From Psychromonas sp030397575 (GTDB taxonomy: Bacteria > Pseudomonadota > Gammaproteobacteria > Enterobacterales > Psychromonadaceae), in the NCBI RefSeq assembly GCF_046250175.1, contig NZ_CP176468.1: DNA of 64,000 nt. One strand, 5' to 3'. Of this stretch, positions 9,399-18,158 are shown piece by piece. The notes beneath the pieces were generated by a model that made no database searches, was not told the origin of the DNA, and was given only the letters and a program-made list of their open reading frames with translations. The translations under genes and the position numbers were made by a program. Within the stretch, counting starts at the first letter, position 1, and each line of letters starts with the position of its first letter.

Positions 9399-9597
9399 TT
9401 TATACCAATCATACTTATTAACTGCTCTATTTTGCTTGTTAAAAATTTTATTTCTTCGTTGTAAATTTCGTAAAGAGAATAACCATTAAAGAAGTTAACG
9501 TCTGGCGTTAATCTTCGAAAGGTTTAATTTACGCCTTTCACTAAGCCATTTTTCCTACGCAAAATCTAGATCACTTATTTAATATAATTGGTATTAC
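9399..9597. mobile_element. Candidate MITE-like element (~199 bp) with ~22-bp imperfect terminal inverted repeats
   Basis: The left end (from TATACCAATCATACTTATTAA) and the right end (reverse complement TAATACCAATTATATTAAATAA) are imperfect inverted repeats sharing TACCAAT, with matching AT-rich bases further in. The element has no coding capacity. Its right end reads into the 3' end of yibQ and supplies its last codons and stop. No second copy was seen in the window, so the mobile-element call rests on structure alone. Confidence 0.5.
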
Positions 9598-10401
9598 TTC
9601 AGGGTAAAGCAAGTGTTGATGATCATATTGTACTTTTTTCTGGTCTAACATCATACGCTGTTTTTCAGGTATCAGCTGGCTGAGTTTGACTAGTTGAAAG
9701 TCTTTATTTGGTGCGCCTAAACGTTGTGACAGGTAGCTTAGGGTTTCCGGATAAGGGTGGCCAATTAAAATGGTATAGGGTGTTGTTAAGCTATGTTTAA
9801 TGGCTTGATCAAACTGTTTATCCATCGCTTCTGGTGTGCGTACATTGTCGAGAAATATGTGTCTTTTTAATGCGGGTAAACCTGCTGCAATAGCCGTTTT
9901 AGCGGCAACACTCTTGGCACTGGTCAAGCTATCCACAAAGAATAATCCGTGCTGGGACAATAGGTCCATAGTCCATTGCATTGGAACAGTTTCTTCTGTG
10001 AGCTTACTGCCCATGTGATTGTTTACACCTATGGCGTAGGGAATATCATCTAGTGCACCGCTTAATGTGTGTTGAAAGCTGTGTTTGGTCATTTGTTCCA
10101 TTAAAGCACCTTTGCCTAGGAGGTGATTATGACTATGTGCTTGCATTGGAATATGTAGCAGTACTTCACGACTTTGTTGATGGGCCAAATTTGCGATTTT
10201 AGTGGAGTAGGGAGTAAATGGAAGAATCGCAAAAGTAATTGCCTTAGGCAATTTCAAGAAAGCTTGATTATGACGATTATAGCCAATGTCATCGATGATG
10301 ATCGCTATTTTACCGATACTACTTGCTAAGGTACTCGTTGAGTAGGAGATTAATCCAATATATAGCACGAACTTACTGAGTTTTTTTAATAGGGTTAGCA
10401 C
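9571..10401 (-). CDS. yibQ: Divergent polysaccharide deacetylase family protein (YibQ-like)
   Basis: Secreted protein with the divergent polysaccharide deacetylase fold. 'KIAIIIDDIGYN' near residue 30 carries the catalytic/metal Asp pair. 'AFLKLPKAITFAILPF' and 'EVLLHIPMQAH' follow the family pattern, and 'GVNNHMGS' is the metal-binding His segment. A hydrophobic N-terminal segment acts as a signal peptide. The start is GTG, 4 bp after the envC stop, so translation is probably coupled. At 276 residues it is shorter than the E. coli homologue (~319). Its last ~9 codons and stop fall in the inverted-repeat end of the element at 9399-9597, so the native C-terminus may have been replaced. The role in envelope maintenance is inferred from the envC neighbourhood. 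Confidence 0.85.
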   Translation of the reverse strand: MLTLLKKLSKFVLYIGLISYSTSTLASSIGKIAIIIDDIGYNRHNQAFLKLPKAITFAILPFTPYSTKIANLAHQQSREVLLHIPMQAHSHNHLLGKGALMEQMTKHSFQHTLSGALDDIPYAIGVNNHMGSKLTEETVPMQWTMDLLSQHGLFFVDSLTSAKSVAAKTAIAAGLPALKRHIFLDNVRTPEAMDKQFDQAIKHSLTTPYTILIGHPYPETLSYLSQRLGAPNKDFQLVKLSQLIPEKQRMMLDQKKVQYDHQHLLYPEVIPIILNK

Positions 10402-10405
10402 GTAA

Positions 10406-11674
10406 TCATCTTCTTGATAACCAACGTAATGGGTCTTCCGCGGTGCCTTTATGGCTTAATTCAAAATACAATGTGTTTCTCTCTTGGCCACCACTGTGAC
10501 CTGCTAATGCAATCGCATCACCTTCTAATACGACATCGCCTGCTTTGTATAAAAGCGTCTGGTTGTAGCCGTATAAAGTAATGTAGTTATCACTGTGATC
10601 TAATGCTATCACCATCCCATAACCTTTAAAGTAACCGGCAAATAATACTCTGCCTGTTGCAACCGCACGTACTTTTTCACCTTCATTAGTGGCGATGGCA
10701 ATACCTTTCCACTTCACTTGGCTACTACGTGCACTACCAAAACGGTGTAGTACTTTACCTTCAATTGGCCATTTCAGTTTGCCTTTTAAGCTGGCTAATT
10801 TTGAGTTGGTTTTTGTCTGTCTATTTGCTTGGTTATTTGCTGTTGCTTGGGTTGCGGCTTCAGCCTCAGCTTGTGCCTTCGCCTTGGCAATATTCTTATT
10901 TTTAAGAGCTTTTGCAGCCGCTATTTTAGCTGCTGCTATTTGTTGTCTCTTGCGCTCTTCTGCTGCTTTTTTAAGACGAGCGCGGAGTGCTTTCTCTGAG
11001 TTATTGAGTTTTGCAATTTTGTTACTTTGATAGTTAATATCTTTTCTTAATGCTTGTAGAGCTTTGTCTCGTTTACTTTTTTCTGCTGTCAGGCTAGCTT
11101 GTCTCTGCTTTTGTTGCTCGTAAAGCTTTTCTAACGAGGCTAATGTTTTTGTTTGAGACTCTTGGTTTTTAAGTAGTTTTTGCTCTGTCTCATGCAGTGA
11201 TTCAATGCTTTCCAAGCGAGCATCATTGAGATACTTGTAGTAGCTTCTAGCGCGGACGACTTTGCTTAAGTCCTCTTGATTCAAAATCAGTTTTACTAGG
11301 TCATTTTCACCGGTCATATAAGCGCTGACCAATTGTTGTTGTAATAATGATTGTTGAATGGCTTTATCTTCGTTGAGCTGTTTCGTCTCTTTTTGTAAGT
11401 TAACCAAGGCGGTGCGTTGTTGCTCAATTTCTGTTTTGGTTTGATTTGCGGTTAAGGCGATGCTAGCAACAGCCTTTTCGCTTTTCTCTAATTCATTTTC
11501 TAACTGCTTTTGTTGTTTTTCTTGTTGTGCTTTAGTTTGTTGGTTTTCTTTAATTTGGCGTTGAATGGTATTTAAGTTAGCGGCAGTAACTGTCTGGCTG
11601 AATAGGACTGTGATAAAAAAAGCGATGAAGGCTAAGTAACTTAGTTTTCTGTCGTTAGATAAGTTAAACATCAC
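10406..11674 (-). CDS. envC: Murein hydrolase activator EnvC (degenerate LytM/M23 domain)
   Basis: Periplasmic activator of the septal amidases AmiA/AmiB during daughter-cell separation. It has an N-terminal signal segment, then a long coiled coil (~residues 30-265, rich in K, Q, E and A), and a C-terminal LytM domain (~residues 300-422). The LytM zinc ligands are absent. The usual His-x3-Asp site reads 'WKGIAIATNEG' and the usual HLHFE reads 'TLYFELS'. This is expected for EnvC, which activates rather than cuts. Gene order gpmI-envC-yibQ matches E. coli. An Ala/Lys-rich low-complexity stretch lies between the coiled coil and the LytM domain. Confidence 0.93.
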   Translation of the reverse strand: MMFNLSNDRKLSYLAFIAFFITVLFSQTVTAANLNTIQRQIKENQQTKAQQEKQQKQLENELEKSEKAVASIALTANQTKTEIEQQRTALVNLQKETKQLNEDKAIQQSLLQQQLVSAYMTGENDLVKLILNQEDLSKVVRARSYYKYLNDARLESIESLHETEQKLLKNQESQTKTLASLEKLYEQQKQRQASLTAEKSKRDKALQALRKDINYQSNKIAKLNNSEKALRARLKKAAEERKRQQIAAAKIAAAKALKNKNIAKAKAQAEAEAATQATANNQANRQTKTNSKLASLKGKLKWPIEGKVLHRFGSARSSQVKWKGIAIATNEGEKVRAVATGRVLFAGYFKGYGMVIALDHSDNYITLYGYNQTLLYKAGDVVLEGDAIALAGHSGGQERNTLYFELSHKGTAEDPLRWLSRR

Positions 11675-11857
11675 TGTGATTTTAGGCCTTATAACTTGAA
11701 TAGGGAATTTCTTAAAAATATCAATTATGAATACGACTTACAAATGTTAATAAAGTTAGATAAAAATAATTGAGATGGCGGCTTATTGTATGCGAATCGA
11801 AATTAATTTATAGAGATTAGATGAAATTAAATGCAGATATTAGTAGAAAGGAGAGTT

Positions 11858-11885
11858 GGATACCCTACTCAAAGGTAGAGTACCC
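11858..11885 (-). terminator. Hairpin downstream of gpmI (weak terminator candidate)
   Basis: On the minus strand GGGTACTCTAC pairs with GTAGGGTATCC (11 bp including two G-U pairs, 6-nt loop), 12 bp after the gpmI stop. No clean T-run follows, so termination is uncertain. Confidence 0.4.
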
Positions 11886-11897
11886 AATAACCAAAGC

Positions 11898-13427
11898 TTA
11901 CTTAACAGTAATAATTGGTTGTCCTGTCATCTCTGTTGGAATTTCTAATCCCATTAGCGATAACATAGTTGGTGCGATATCACATAGACGTCCGCCTTCA
12001 GCGATAGTCGCTTCACGGCCCATGTAGATAAATGGCACTGGCAAGTTAGTATGAGCAGTATGGATGCCACCTGTATCAGGGTCAATCATTTGCTCTGCAT
12101 TACCATGGTCAGCTGTGATGAGACATTCACCGCCCACTTCTTGTAATGCACTTACTACTTCACCAATACATGTATCAACTGCTTCACATGCTTTTACTGC
12201 TGCTTCAAATACACCAGTGTGGCCTACCATGTCGCCATTCGGGTAGTTACAAATGATCACATCATATTCATTGCTCTTAATTGCGCCAACTAGTTTTTCA
12301 GTTAGTTCTGCTGAGCTCATTTCTGGTTGTAGATCATAAGTTGCTACCGCAGGAGAGCTGATTAGTGAACGTTTTTCACCTTCAAACTCATCTTCAACAC
12401 CGCCGTTAAAGAAGAAAGTCACGTGTGCGTATTTTTCTGTTTCAGAAATACGTAGTTGTGTTTTATCTTTCTTCGATAACCATTCACCCAGTGTATTAGT
12501 TAGTGATTCACTTGGGTAAGCCGCAGGTGCTTTGATATCTGCAGCGTATTCAGTCAATGTTGCAAAGTGGATATTCGGAACAACTGCGCGCTCAAAACCA
12601 CTGAAGTTTTCATCTGTGAATGTGTAGGTTAATTCACGTGCACGGTCAGCACGGAAGTTTAAGAATAATACTGCATCGCCTTCGTTCATTGGTGCAGCTT
12701 CACCGATAACAGTCGCTTTTACGAATTCATCGTTCTCATCACGTGCGTAAGCGGCTTTAAGGCCTGCTAATGCGCTATCTGCTGTGTATGCGCCTTTTGC
12801 TGCGGTTAATACGTTGTACGCTTCTTCAACACGATCCCAACGATTGTCACGGTCCATTGCAAAGTAACGACCTACTAAAGAAACGGTACGGCCTACACCT
12901 AGCTCTTTGTATTTTTCTTCGTATTTAGTCAGTGTATCTTTCGCGCTACGTGGTGGTGTATCACGGCCATCTAAGAATGCGTGAACAAAAATCTTAGTAG
13001 CACCACGTTTTGCTGCTAGTTCGATAGCTGCGAGGATATGCTCATCGTGTGAGTGAACACCACCTGGTGATGCTAGACCCATTATGTGTACTGCTTTGTC
13101 AGCCGCTACGGCTTTATCAATTGCTGCTACAAAAACTGCGTTCTCGTAGAAGTCGCCATCTTGAATTGCTTTGGTTACTTTAGTTAAGCTTTGGTAAACA
13201 GTACGACCTGCACCGATGTTAGTATGGCCAACTTCAGAGTTACCCATTTGACCCTCTGGTAAACCTACGTCCATACCTGACGCAGAAATAAGACCGTTTG
13301 CGTAGTCTTTACATAGTTGGTCTAGTACTGGTGTTTTAGCATTAGATACTGCGTTATCAGGTGTGTCCGGGCGATTTCCCCAGCCATCTAGAATTAATAA
13401 AACTAGTGGTTTTTTAGTCATTGTCAT
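11898..13427 (-). CDS. gpmI: 2,3-bisphosphoglycerate-independent phosphoglycerate mutase
   Basis: Glycolytic enzyme interconverting 3- and 2-phosphoglycerate, Mn-dependent, cytoplasmic. 'LVLLILDGWG' carries the first metal-binding Asp, and 'GQMGNSEVGH' contains the phosphorylated Ser (residue 64 from the chosen start). 'LITADHGNAEQM' and 'HTAHTNLPVPF' supply the remaining metal ligands. The length of 509 residues is normal. An in-frame start 36 bp further upstream exists, but the ATG at 13427 has AGAGG at a 6-nt spacing and aligns with family N-termini. It heads the gpmI-envC-yibQ set and is transcribed away from yibN. Confidence 0.96.
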   Translation of the reverse strand: MTMTKKPLVLLILDGWGNRPDTPDNAVSNAKTPVLDQLCKDYANGLISASGMDVGLPEGQMGNSEVGHTNIGAGRTVYQSLTKVTKAIQDGDFYENAVFVAAIDKAVAADKAVHIMGLASPGGVHSHDEHILAAIELAAKRGATKIFVHAFLDGRDTPPRSAKDTLTKYEEKYKELGVGRTVSLVGRYFAMDRDNRWDRVEEAYNVLTAAKGAYTADSALAGLKAAYARDENDEFVKATVIGEAAPMNEGDAVLFLNFRADRARELTYTFTDENFSGFERAVVPNIHFATLTEYAADIKAPAAYPSESLTNTLGEWLSKKDKTQLRISETEKYAHVTFFFNGGVEDEFEGEKRSLISSPAVATYDLQPEMSSAELTEKLVGAIKSNEYDVIICNYPNGDMVGHTGVFEAAVKACEAVDTCIGEVVSALQEVGGECLITADHGNAEQMIDPDTGGIHTAHTNLPVPFIYMGREATIAEGGRLCDIAPTMLSLMGLEIPTEMTGQPIITVK

Positions 13428-13654
13428 TTTAAACCTCTTATTGTGTCCTGGTATAATGTCCAAATTATCTCCACTTTGATTTTACAACATTTGTGCGTCT
13501 TGTCACTGAAAAAGCCCGACGTGAGATCAAAGCAAGTCGAAATAGCCCTAAAAAAGTCGTTTTCATTTATTATTCTAAATCTCAAGGCTGATATTCTGTT
13601 TTTCACAGGGTATACTCAGATGCGAATTTATCCACAGAGAAGAAGAAACAACTT

Positions 13655-14083
13655 ATGCAAGAGTATATTGATTTTATTAGTAATAACCCGATGTTATCCG
13701 CAGCATGGGTAGTTATTGCCGTTATGTTAATTCATAGCTTAGTCAAAAATAAATTAAGCAAGATTAACAATGTTAACCCACAACAAGCGACTTTATTAAT
13801 CAACAAGCAAGACGCAATCGTCGTTGACGTGCGTAATGCAGACGAGTTTAAGAAAGGTCATATCGTGAATGCTAAAAACATAACTGTGTCACAAATTAAT
13901 GAAGGAAAGTTTGCTGCTATTGAAAATAACAAACAGACCCCCATTATAGTGGTATGTGCAACGGGAACACGCTCTTCTGGTGCCGGCGATAAACTAGCTA
14001 AAGCTGGTTTTGAGCAAGTAAATAACCTATTTTCAGGAATGAGTGGCTGGACAGCTGCGAATTTACCAACAACTAAAAGGTAA
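13655..14083 (+). CDS. yibN: Membrane-anchored rhodanese-like protein (YibN)
   Basis: Single rhodanese domain behind one N-terminal membrane helix (~residues 12-30). 'AIVVDVRNADEFKKGHI' is the domain entry, and the active-site loop 'VVCATGTRSS' contains Cys101, a candidate persulfide carrier. It is the first gene of yibN-grxC-secB-gpsA, the same order as in E. coli, with only 8 bp to grxC. The true sulfur acceptor is not known. Divergent from gpmI across a 227-bp promoter region. Confidence 0.9.
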   Translation: MQEYIDFISNNPMLSAAWVVIAVMLIHSLVKNKLSKINNVNPQQATLLINKQDAIVVDVRNADEFKKGHIVNAKNITVSQINEGKFAAIENNKQTPIIVVCATGTRSSGAGDKLAKAGFEQVNNLFSGMSGWTAANLPTTKR

Positions 14084-14091
14084 CAGAACTT

Positions 14092-14340
14092 ATGGCTGCT
14101 ATTACAATGTACACAACACCATATTGCCCATACTGCCAACGTGCAAAGCAATTATTGGATAGTAAACAAGCTGAATATCAAGAGATTGATGTTTCTGACC
14201 GTTCTTTACGTCCAGAGATGACTAAAATCACTGGTGGAACCACTGTGCCACAAATCATTATTGATGGTAATCCAATCGGCGGTTGTGATGAACTGTATGC
14301 ATTAGAGCGTGCTGATAAGCTTGATGCATTATTAGCTTAA
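14092..14340 (+). CDS. grxC: Glutaredoxin 3
   Basis: Glutathione-dependent dithiol oxidoreductase of the cytoplasm. The 82-residue protein has the classic CPYC site at residues 12-15, 'TVPQIIIDGNPIGGCDEL' with the cis-Pro that helps bind glutathione, and the GG-C-D motif. It sits between yibN and secB. Confidence 0.95.
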   Translation: MAAITMYTTPYCPYCQRAKQLLDSKQAEYQEIDVSDRSLRPEMTKITGGTTVPQIIIDGNPIGGCDELYALERADKLDALLA

Positions 14341-14380
14341 ACAATAACAATATAATTTAATTAAAGATTAAGGGAAGATC

Positions 14381-14842
14381 ATGCCAGAACAAGAAGACAA
14401 GCAAGTAGAATTCAATATCCAACGTGTTTACGTTAAAGACATCTCATTTGAATGCCCAAATTCACCAGAAATCTTCAAAAAAGAGTGGGCACCAGAAGTT
14501 AAAATGGATATCGATACGCAGGCTAAGAAATTAGAAGAAGGTGTATACGAAGTAACATTATCACTGACTGCGACTGCAAAAGTCGAAGAAGATGTTGCGT
14601 TCTTATGTGAAGTACAACAAGCAGGTATTTTCTCTGTATCTGACCTTGAAGGTGCTCAATTAGCACATTGTCTAAATGCATTCTGTCCAAATATCTTATT
14701 CCCATATGCTCGTGAAGCAGTATCAAGCATGGTTACTCGTGGTACTTTCCCACAGTTGAATTTAGCACCAGTTAACTTTGATGCTTTATTCCAACAAGCG
14801 ATGGCAAGTAAGCAAGCAGAAGCTGAAACATTAAATTCTTAA
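14381..14842 (+). CDS. secB: Protein-export chaperone SecB
   Basis: Homotetrameric cytoplasmic chaperone that delivers unfolded preproteins to SecA. At 153 residues it is full length. 'FNIQRVYVKDISFECPNSPEIF' at the N-terminus and 'NILFPYAREAVSSMVTRGTFPQLNLAPVNFDALF' near the C-terminus are family signatures. AAGGGAAGATC precedes the ATG. It lies 40 bp after grxC and 35 bp before gpsA in one probable operon. Confidence 0.97.
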   Translation: MPEQEDKQVEFNIQRVYVKDISFECPNSPEIFKKEWAPEVKMDIDTQAKKLEEGVYEVTLSLTATAKVEEDVAFLCEVQQAGIFSVSDLEGAQLAHCLNAFCPNILFPYAREAVSSMVTRGTFPQLNLAPVNFDALFQQAMASKQAEAETLNS

Positions 14843-14877
14843 TGCAGACTGCTGACACTATTCTAGGTAGGTAATTA

Positions 14878-15882
14878 ATGGCTGAGAAAGCGACTATTTC
14901 GGTATTAGGTGCAGGCTCTTATGGTACTGCATTGGCTTTATCACTGGCTCGTAATGGGCATGACACTTTAATTTGGGGTCACAACAGTGAGCATATTGAA
15001 CGTTTACAGACTGATCGTGAAAATAAGGCGTTTCTGCCTAATGTTACCTTTCCTAGTAGGCTGCACCCTGAAAGTGATTTAGCAAAATGTATTGCTGCAA
15101 CAGACACTATTTTATTAGTAGTGCCTAGCCATGTATTTGGTTTGGTATTGTCGCAGGTTAAACCCTTGCTTCGAGCTGAGCATCGTATCGCTTGGGCAAC
15201 CAAAGGATTAGAAGCTGAGACAGGTCGTTTATTGCAAGAGGTCGCTCGCGATATCGTTGGTGATGATTATCCGCTGGCTGTTATTTCAGGTCCTACTTTT
15301 GCGATGGAAGTGGCTAAAGGGTTGCCTACTGCTGTTGCTGTTGCTGGGTCTGACAGGGATTTTACTCAACATATTGCTGATTTATTTCATAATATTAGTA
15401 ACTTTAGAACTTATGTGTCTGAAGACTTTGTTGCGGTACAACTTGGCGGTGCAGTTAAAAATGTGATTGCGATTGGCGCAGGCTTAGCCGATGGTTTGGG
15501 TTTTGGTGCCAATGCACGTACTGCCTTAATTACTCGTGGTTTAGCTGAGTTAACTCGTTTAGGTGTGGCGTTAGGTGCTTCTGAGTCTTCTTTTATGGGA
15601 ATGGCTGGATTAGGTGATCTCGTCCTTACTTGTACCGATAATCAATCACGTAATCGTCGTTTTGGCTTAGCCCTAGGCCAAGGTAAAGGGATTGATGAAG
15701 CGCAGGTTGAGATTGGTCAAGTGGTTGAAGGTTACCGCAATACCGAAGAAGTATATAACCTAGCAAAACGGGTAAATATTGAAATGCCCATCTGTGAGCA
15801 AATTTATTACGTTTTATATCAAGGTAAAGCGGTGAATGTGGCTGCGATGGATTTACTGTCTCGTAGTAAACGAGGTGAATAA
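14878..15882 (+). CDS. gpsA: NAD(P)-dependent glycerol-3-phosphate dehydrogenase
   Basis: Reduces dihydroxyacetone phosphate to sn-glycerol-3-phosphate for phospholipid synthesis. The Rossmann motif 'LGAGSYGTALA' lies at about residues 10-20. 'SGPTFAMEVAKGLPTA' and 'GGAVKNVIAIGAGLADGLG' carry the catalytic lysines, and 'TCTDNQSRNRRFG' is the C-terminal signature. At 334 residues it is normal in length. It is the last gene of the yibN operon and ends at a bidirectional terminator. Confidence 0.97.
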   Translation: MAEKATISVLGAGSYGTALALSLARNGHDTLIWGHNSEHIERLQTDRENKAFLPNVTFPSRLHPESDLAKCIAATDTILLVVPSHVFGLVLSQVKPLLRAEHRIAWATKGLEAETGRLLQEVARDIVGDDYPLAVISGPTFAMEVAKGLPTAVAVAGSDRDFTQHIADLFHNISNFRTYVSEDFVAVQLGGAVKNVIAIGAGLADGLGFGANARTALITRGLAELTRLGVALGASESSFMGMAGLGDLVLTCTDNQSRNRRFGLALGQGKGIDEAQVEIGQVVEGYRNTEEVYNLAKRVNIEMPICEQIYYVLYQGKAVNVAAMDLLSRSKRGE

Positions 15883-15919
15883 TTTCGAGCTTATTCAGGA
15901 CGAGTCTGTCAGCAGATAC

Positions 15920-15947
15920 AAAAAAGGCCTCAATGAGGCCTTTTTTA
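15920..15947. terminator. Bidirectional terminator between gpsA and asd
   Basis: AAAAAAGGCCTC/GAGGCCTTTTTT palindrome (3-nt loop) with T-runs on both strands, between convergent genes. Confidence 0.95.
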
Positions 15948-15979
15948 TTACTTAATAAAACTAGGTAGGAAAGCCTAGA

Positions 15980-17092
15980 TTAAGCTTCTTGTAAGATGTT
16001 AAGCATACGACGAAGTGGCTCTGCAGCACCCCATAGTAGTTGGTCGCCTACAGTAAATGCACTGATGTATTCAGGGCCCATTGCTAGTTTGCGGATACGA
16101 CCTACAGGAATGCTTAATGTGCCTGTTACTTTAGCTGGAGATAATTCAGAAACTGTTGCTTCACGTTCATTTGGAATCACTTTAACCCACTCATTGTGAG
16201 ACGCTAAGATTTTCTCAATCTCTTCAACCGATACATCTTTTTTCAATCTGATAGTCATTGCTTGGCTATGACAACGCATTGCACCGATACGCACACATAA
16301 ACCATCGATAGGTGTTTGCTTGTCGCTAGTACCTAGGATTTTGTTCGCTTCAACTTGTGCTTTCCACTCTTCTTTAGATTGACCTGAAGGCATAGGCACG
16401 TCAATCCATGGGATTAAGCTGCCCGCTAATGGAGCTCCAAATTGTTCTGTTGGTAATGCATCACTACGGATAAAGTCTGCAACTTGTTGGTCAATTTCTA
16501 AAATAGCAGAAGCTGGATCAGCAAGTTTGTCTGCTACAGATGCTTCAATTGCACCCATTTGGCTAATTAATTCACGCATGTTACGTGCACCAGCACCTGA
16601 TGCCGCTTGGTAAGTTTGTGGTGCAACCCAGTCGATTAGGTCTGCTTCAAATAAACCACCTAGTGCTAATAACATTAGTGAAACGGTACAGTTACCGCCC
16701 ACGTAAGTTTTAATACCATCAGTTAAACCTTGTTGGATTACATCTTTGTTTACTGGGTCTAATACGATGATGCTGTCATCTTTCATGCGTAATGAAGAAG
16801 CTGCATCAATCCAGTAACCATCCCAACCACTTTCACGTAGTGCCGGGTAAACAGAGTTAGTGTAATCACCACCTTGACAGGTAATAATAATATCCATTTC
16901 AGACAGCGCTTCAATTGAAGACGCATCTTTTAAAGTGTCAGTTGGTTTACCAACTTCAGGAGATGCAAGACCAACTTGTGAGGTGGTGAAAAATACTGGC
17001 TCAATCGTTGCAAAATCATTCTCTTCACGCATTCTTTGCATAAGAACAGATCCAACCATACCGCGCCAACCAACTAAACCCACTTTTTTCAT
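15980..17092 (-). CDS. asd: Aspartate-semialdehyde dehydrogenase
   Basis: Second step of the aspartate pathway, leading to Lys/diaminopimelate, Met and Thr. The NADP-binding 'GWRGMVGSVLM' is at residues 8-18. The catalytic Cys is residue 135 in 'GGNCTVSLM', the same number as in E. coli Asd. Later come 'VRIGAMRCHSQAMTIRLKK' with the active-site His, and the full length of 370 residues. AAGGA lies 10 nt ahead of the ATG. The upstream gene nadE is on the same strand, but a terminator and 223 bp separate them. Confidence 0.97.
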   Translation of the reverse strand: MKKVGLVGWRGMVGSVLMQRMREENDFATIEPVFFTTSQVGLASPEVGKPTDTLKDASSIEALSEMDIIITCQGGDYTNSVYPALRESGWDGYWIDAASSLRMKDDSIIVLDPVNKDVIQQGLTDGIKTYVGGNCTVSLMLLALGGLFEADLIDWVAPQTYQAASGAGARNMRELISQMGAIEASVADKLADPASAILEIDQQVADFIRSDALPTEQFGAPLAGSLIPWIDVPMPSGQSKEEWKAQVEANKILGTSDKQTPIDGLCVRIGAMRCHSQAMTIRLKKDVSVEEIEKILASHNEWVKVIPNEREATVSELSPAKVTGTLSIPVGRIRKLAMGPEYISAFTVGDQLLWGAAEPLRRMLNILQEA

Positions 17093-17130
17093 GGTCTATA
17101 TTTCCTTAAATTTAATAGTTTCAAATAGAA

Positions 17131-17147
17131 CGATTAATCATTAATCG
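17131..17147. promoter_or_regulatory. 17-bp perfect palindrome upstream of asd
   Basis: CGATTAAT-C-ATTAATCG lies about 40 bp ahead of the asd start. Its position and symmetry suit a repressor operator, but no regulator is identified and it is AT-rich enough to be chance. Confidence 0.4.
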
Positions 17148-17204
17148 AATAGGGAATCTATCATTAGAGGCATTATCAAGGCTAGTGATTTGATGGTTTG
17201 CAGG

Positions 17205-17261
17205 AAAAAAAAGCAAGAAAATTACCTTGATTGCTTAATTTTTATTAAACCATCAAGGTAA
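17205..17261 (-). terminator. Terminator downstream of nadE
   Basis: Read on the minus strand, TTACCTTGAT pairs with ATCAAGGTAA across a 20-nt loop and is followed by a T-rich stretch (TTTTCTTGCTTTTTTTT). It lies ~55 bp after the nadE stop. Confidence 0.7.
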
Positions 17262-17315
17262 GTCATTGTTACTTGGAAATAGTCTTTTTAGCGTATTATG
17301 CTAAAAGTGCCTTAG

Positions 17316-18158
17316 TTAATCGTAAATAGTTGGGATAGGTTGACGTTTATGCTGTGTACGAAGGTAAATCGCAATTAATTTCTCTTCTATTTCAGGGGCA
17401 ACGTCTTTACCTTCTAAGAAATCATCAATTTGATCATAAGTCATACCCAGTGCTACTTCATCTTCAAGTTGTGGTTGGTTTTCTTCAAGGTCAGCAGTTG
17501 GTGCTTTTTCAACTAACAAACTTGGTGCCCCCAAGTGCCTTGCTAATGCTCGCACTTGACGTTTACTTAAACCAAATAGTGGAGCTAAATCACAAGCGCC
17601 ATCACCATGTTTGGTGTAGAAGCCTGTAATATTTTCAGCACTATGGTCTGTACCGACTACTAAACCATTAGTTAACCCTGCTATTTCATATTGTGCAATC
17701 ATGCGCATGCGTGCTTTTACATTGCCCTTAACAAAGTCAAAATTAGCATTATCAGTAAGTTTTACTTGGCTATTTTGTAATGCGGCTACTGTCGTTTCAT
17801 GAATACCGTCTGCGCCAGACTGAACATTGACTGTGACACAGCTAGTCGGTTGAATAAAGCTCACAGCAAGTTGTGCTTCATCTTCATCTTTTTGGACAGC
17901 GTAAGGTAAACGAACGGCAACAAATTGATAATCGCTGGTATTTTCTTGTTGGTTTAGTTGGTCTATAGCGAGTTGGCATAATCGACCTGCAGTACTTGAA
18001 TCAACACCGCCACTGATGCCTAGTACCAGTGTTTTACAATAGGCTTTTTTTAAGGTGCTTTTAATAAAGTTAACGCGACGTTCAATTTCATTTTCTACAT
18101 TGATGTCTGCTACAACACACATCTCTTTTAGTATTGTTTGTTTCATGAGGTTGCCCAT
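17316..18158 (-). CDS. nadE: Ammonia-dependent NAD+ synthetase
   Basis: Amidates deamido-NAD to NAD with ammonia and ATP. The PP-loop 'GISGGVDSSTAG' lies near residues 48-58, and 'GLVVGTDHSAENITGFYTKHGDGACDLAPLFGLSKRQVR' is the diagnostic substrate-binding stretch. The length (280) fits the ammonia-type enzyme without a glutaminase domain. Two starts are possible, 18158 and 18146 (MKQTILKE…). Neither has a strong Shine-Dalgarno, so the N-terminus may be four residues shorter. Confidence 0.95.
   Translation of the reverse strand: MGNLMKQTILKEMCVVADINVENEIERRVNFIKSTLKKAYCKTLVLGISGGVDSSTAGRLCQLAIDQLNQQENTSDYQFVAVRLPYAVQKDEDEAQLAVSFIQPTSCVTVNVQSGADGIHETTVAALQNSQVKLTDNANFDFVKGNVKARMRMIAQYEIAGLTNGLVVGTDHSAENITGFYTKHGDGACDLAPLFGLSKRQVRALARHLGAPSLLVEKAPTADLEENQPQLEDEVALGMTYDQIDDFLEGKDVAPEIEEKLIAIYLRTQHKRQPIPTIYD

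Noticed and set aside
10406..11674. EnvC as an active M23 peptidase
   Set aside because: Zinc-ligand residues are missing; this is the normal state for EnvC activators.
16935..17315. Lysine riboswitch ahead of asd
   Set aside because: Only 223 bp is available, much of it the nadE terminator; no lysine-riboswitch core was seen.
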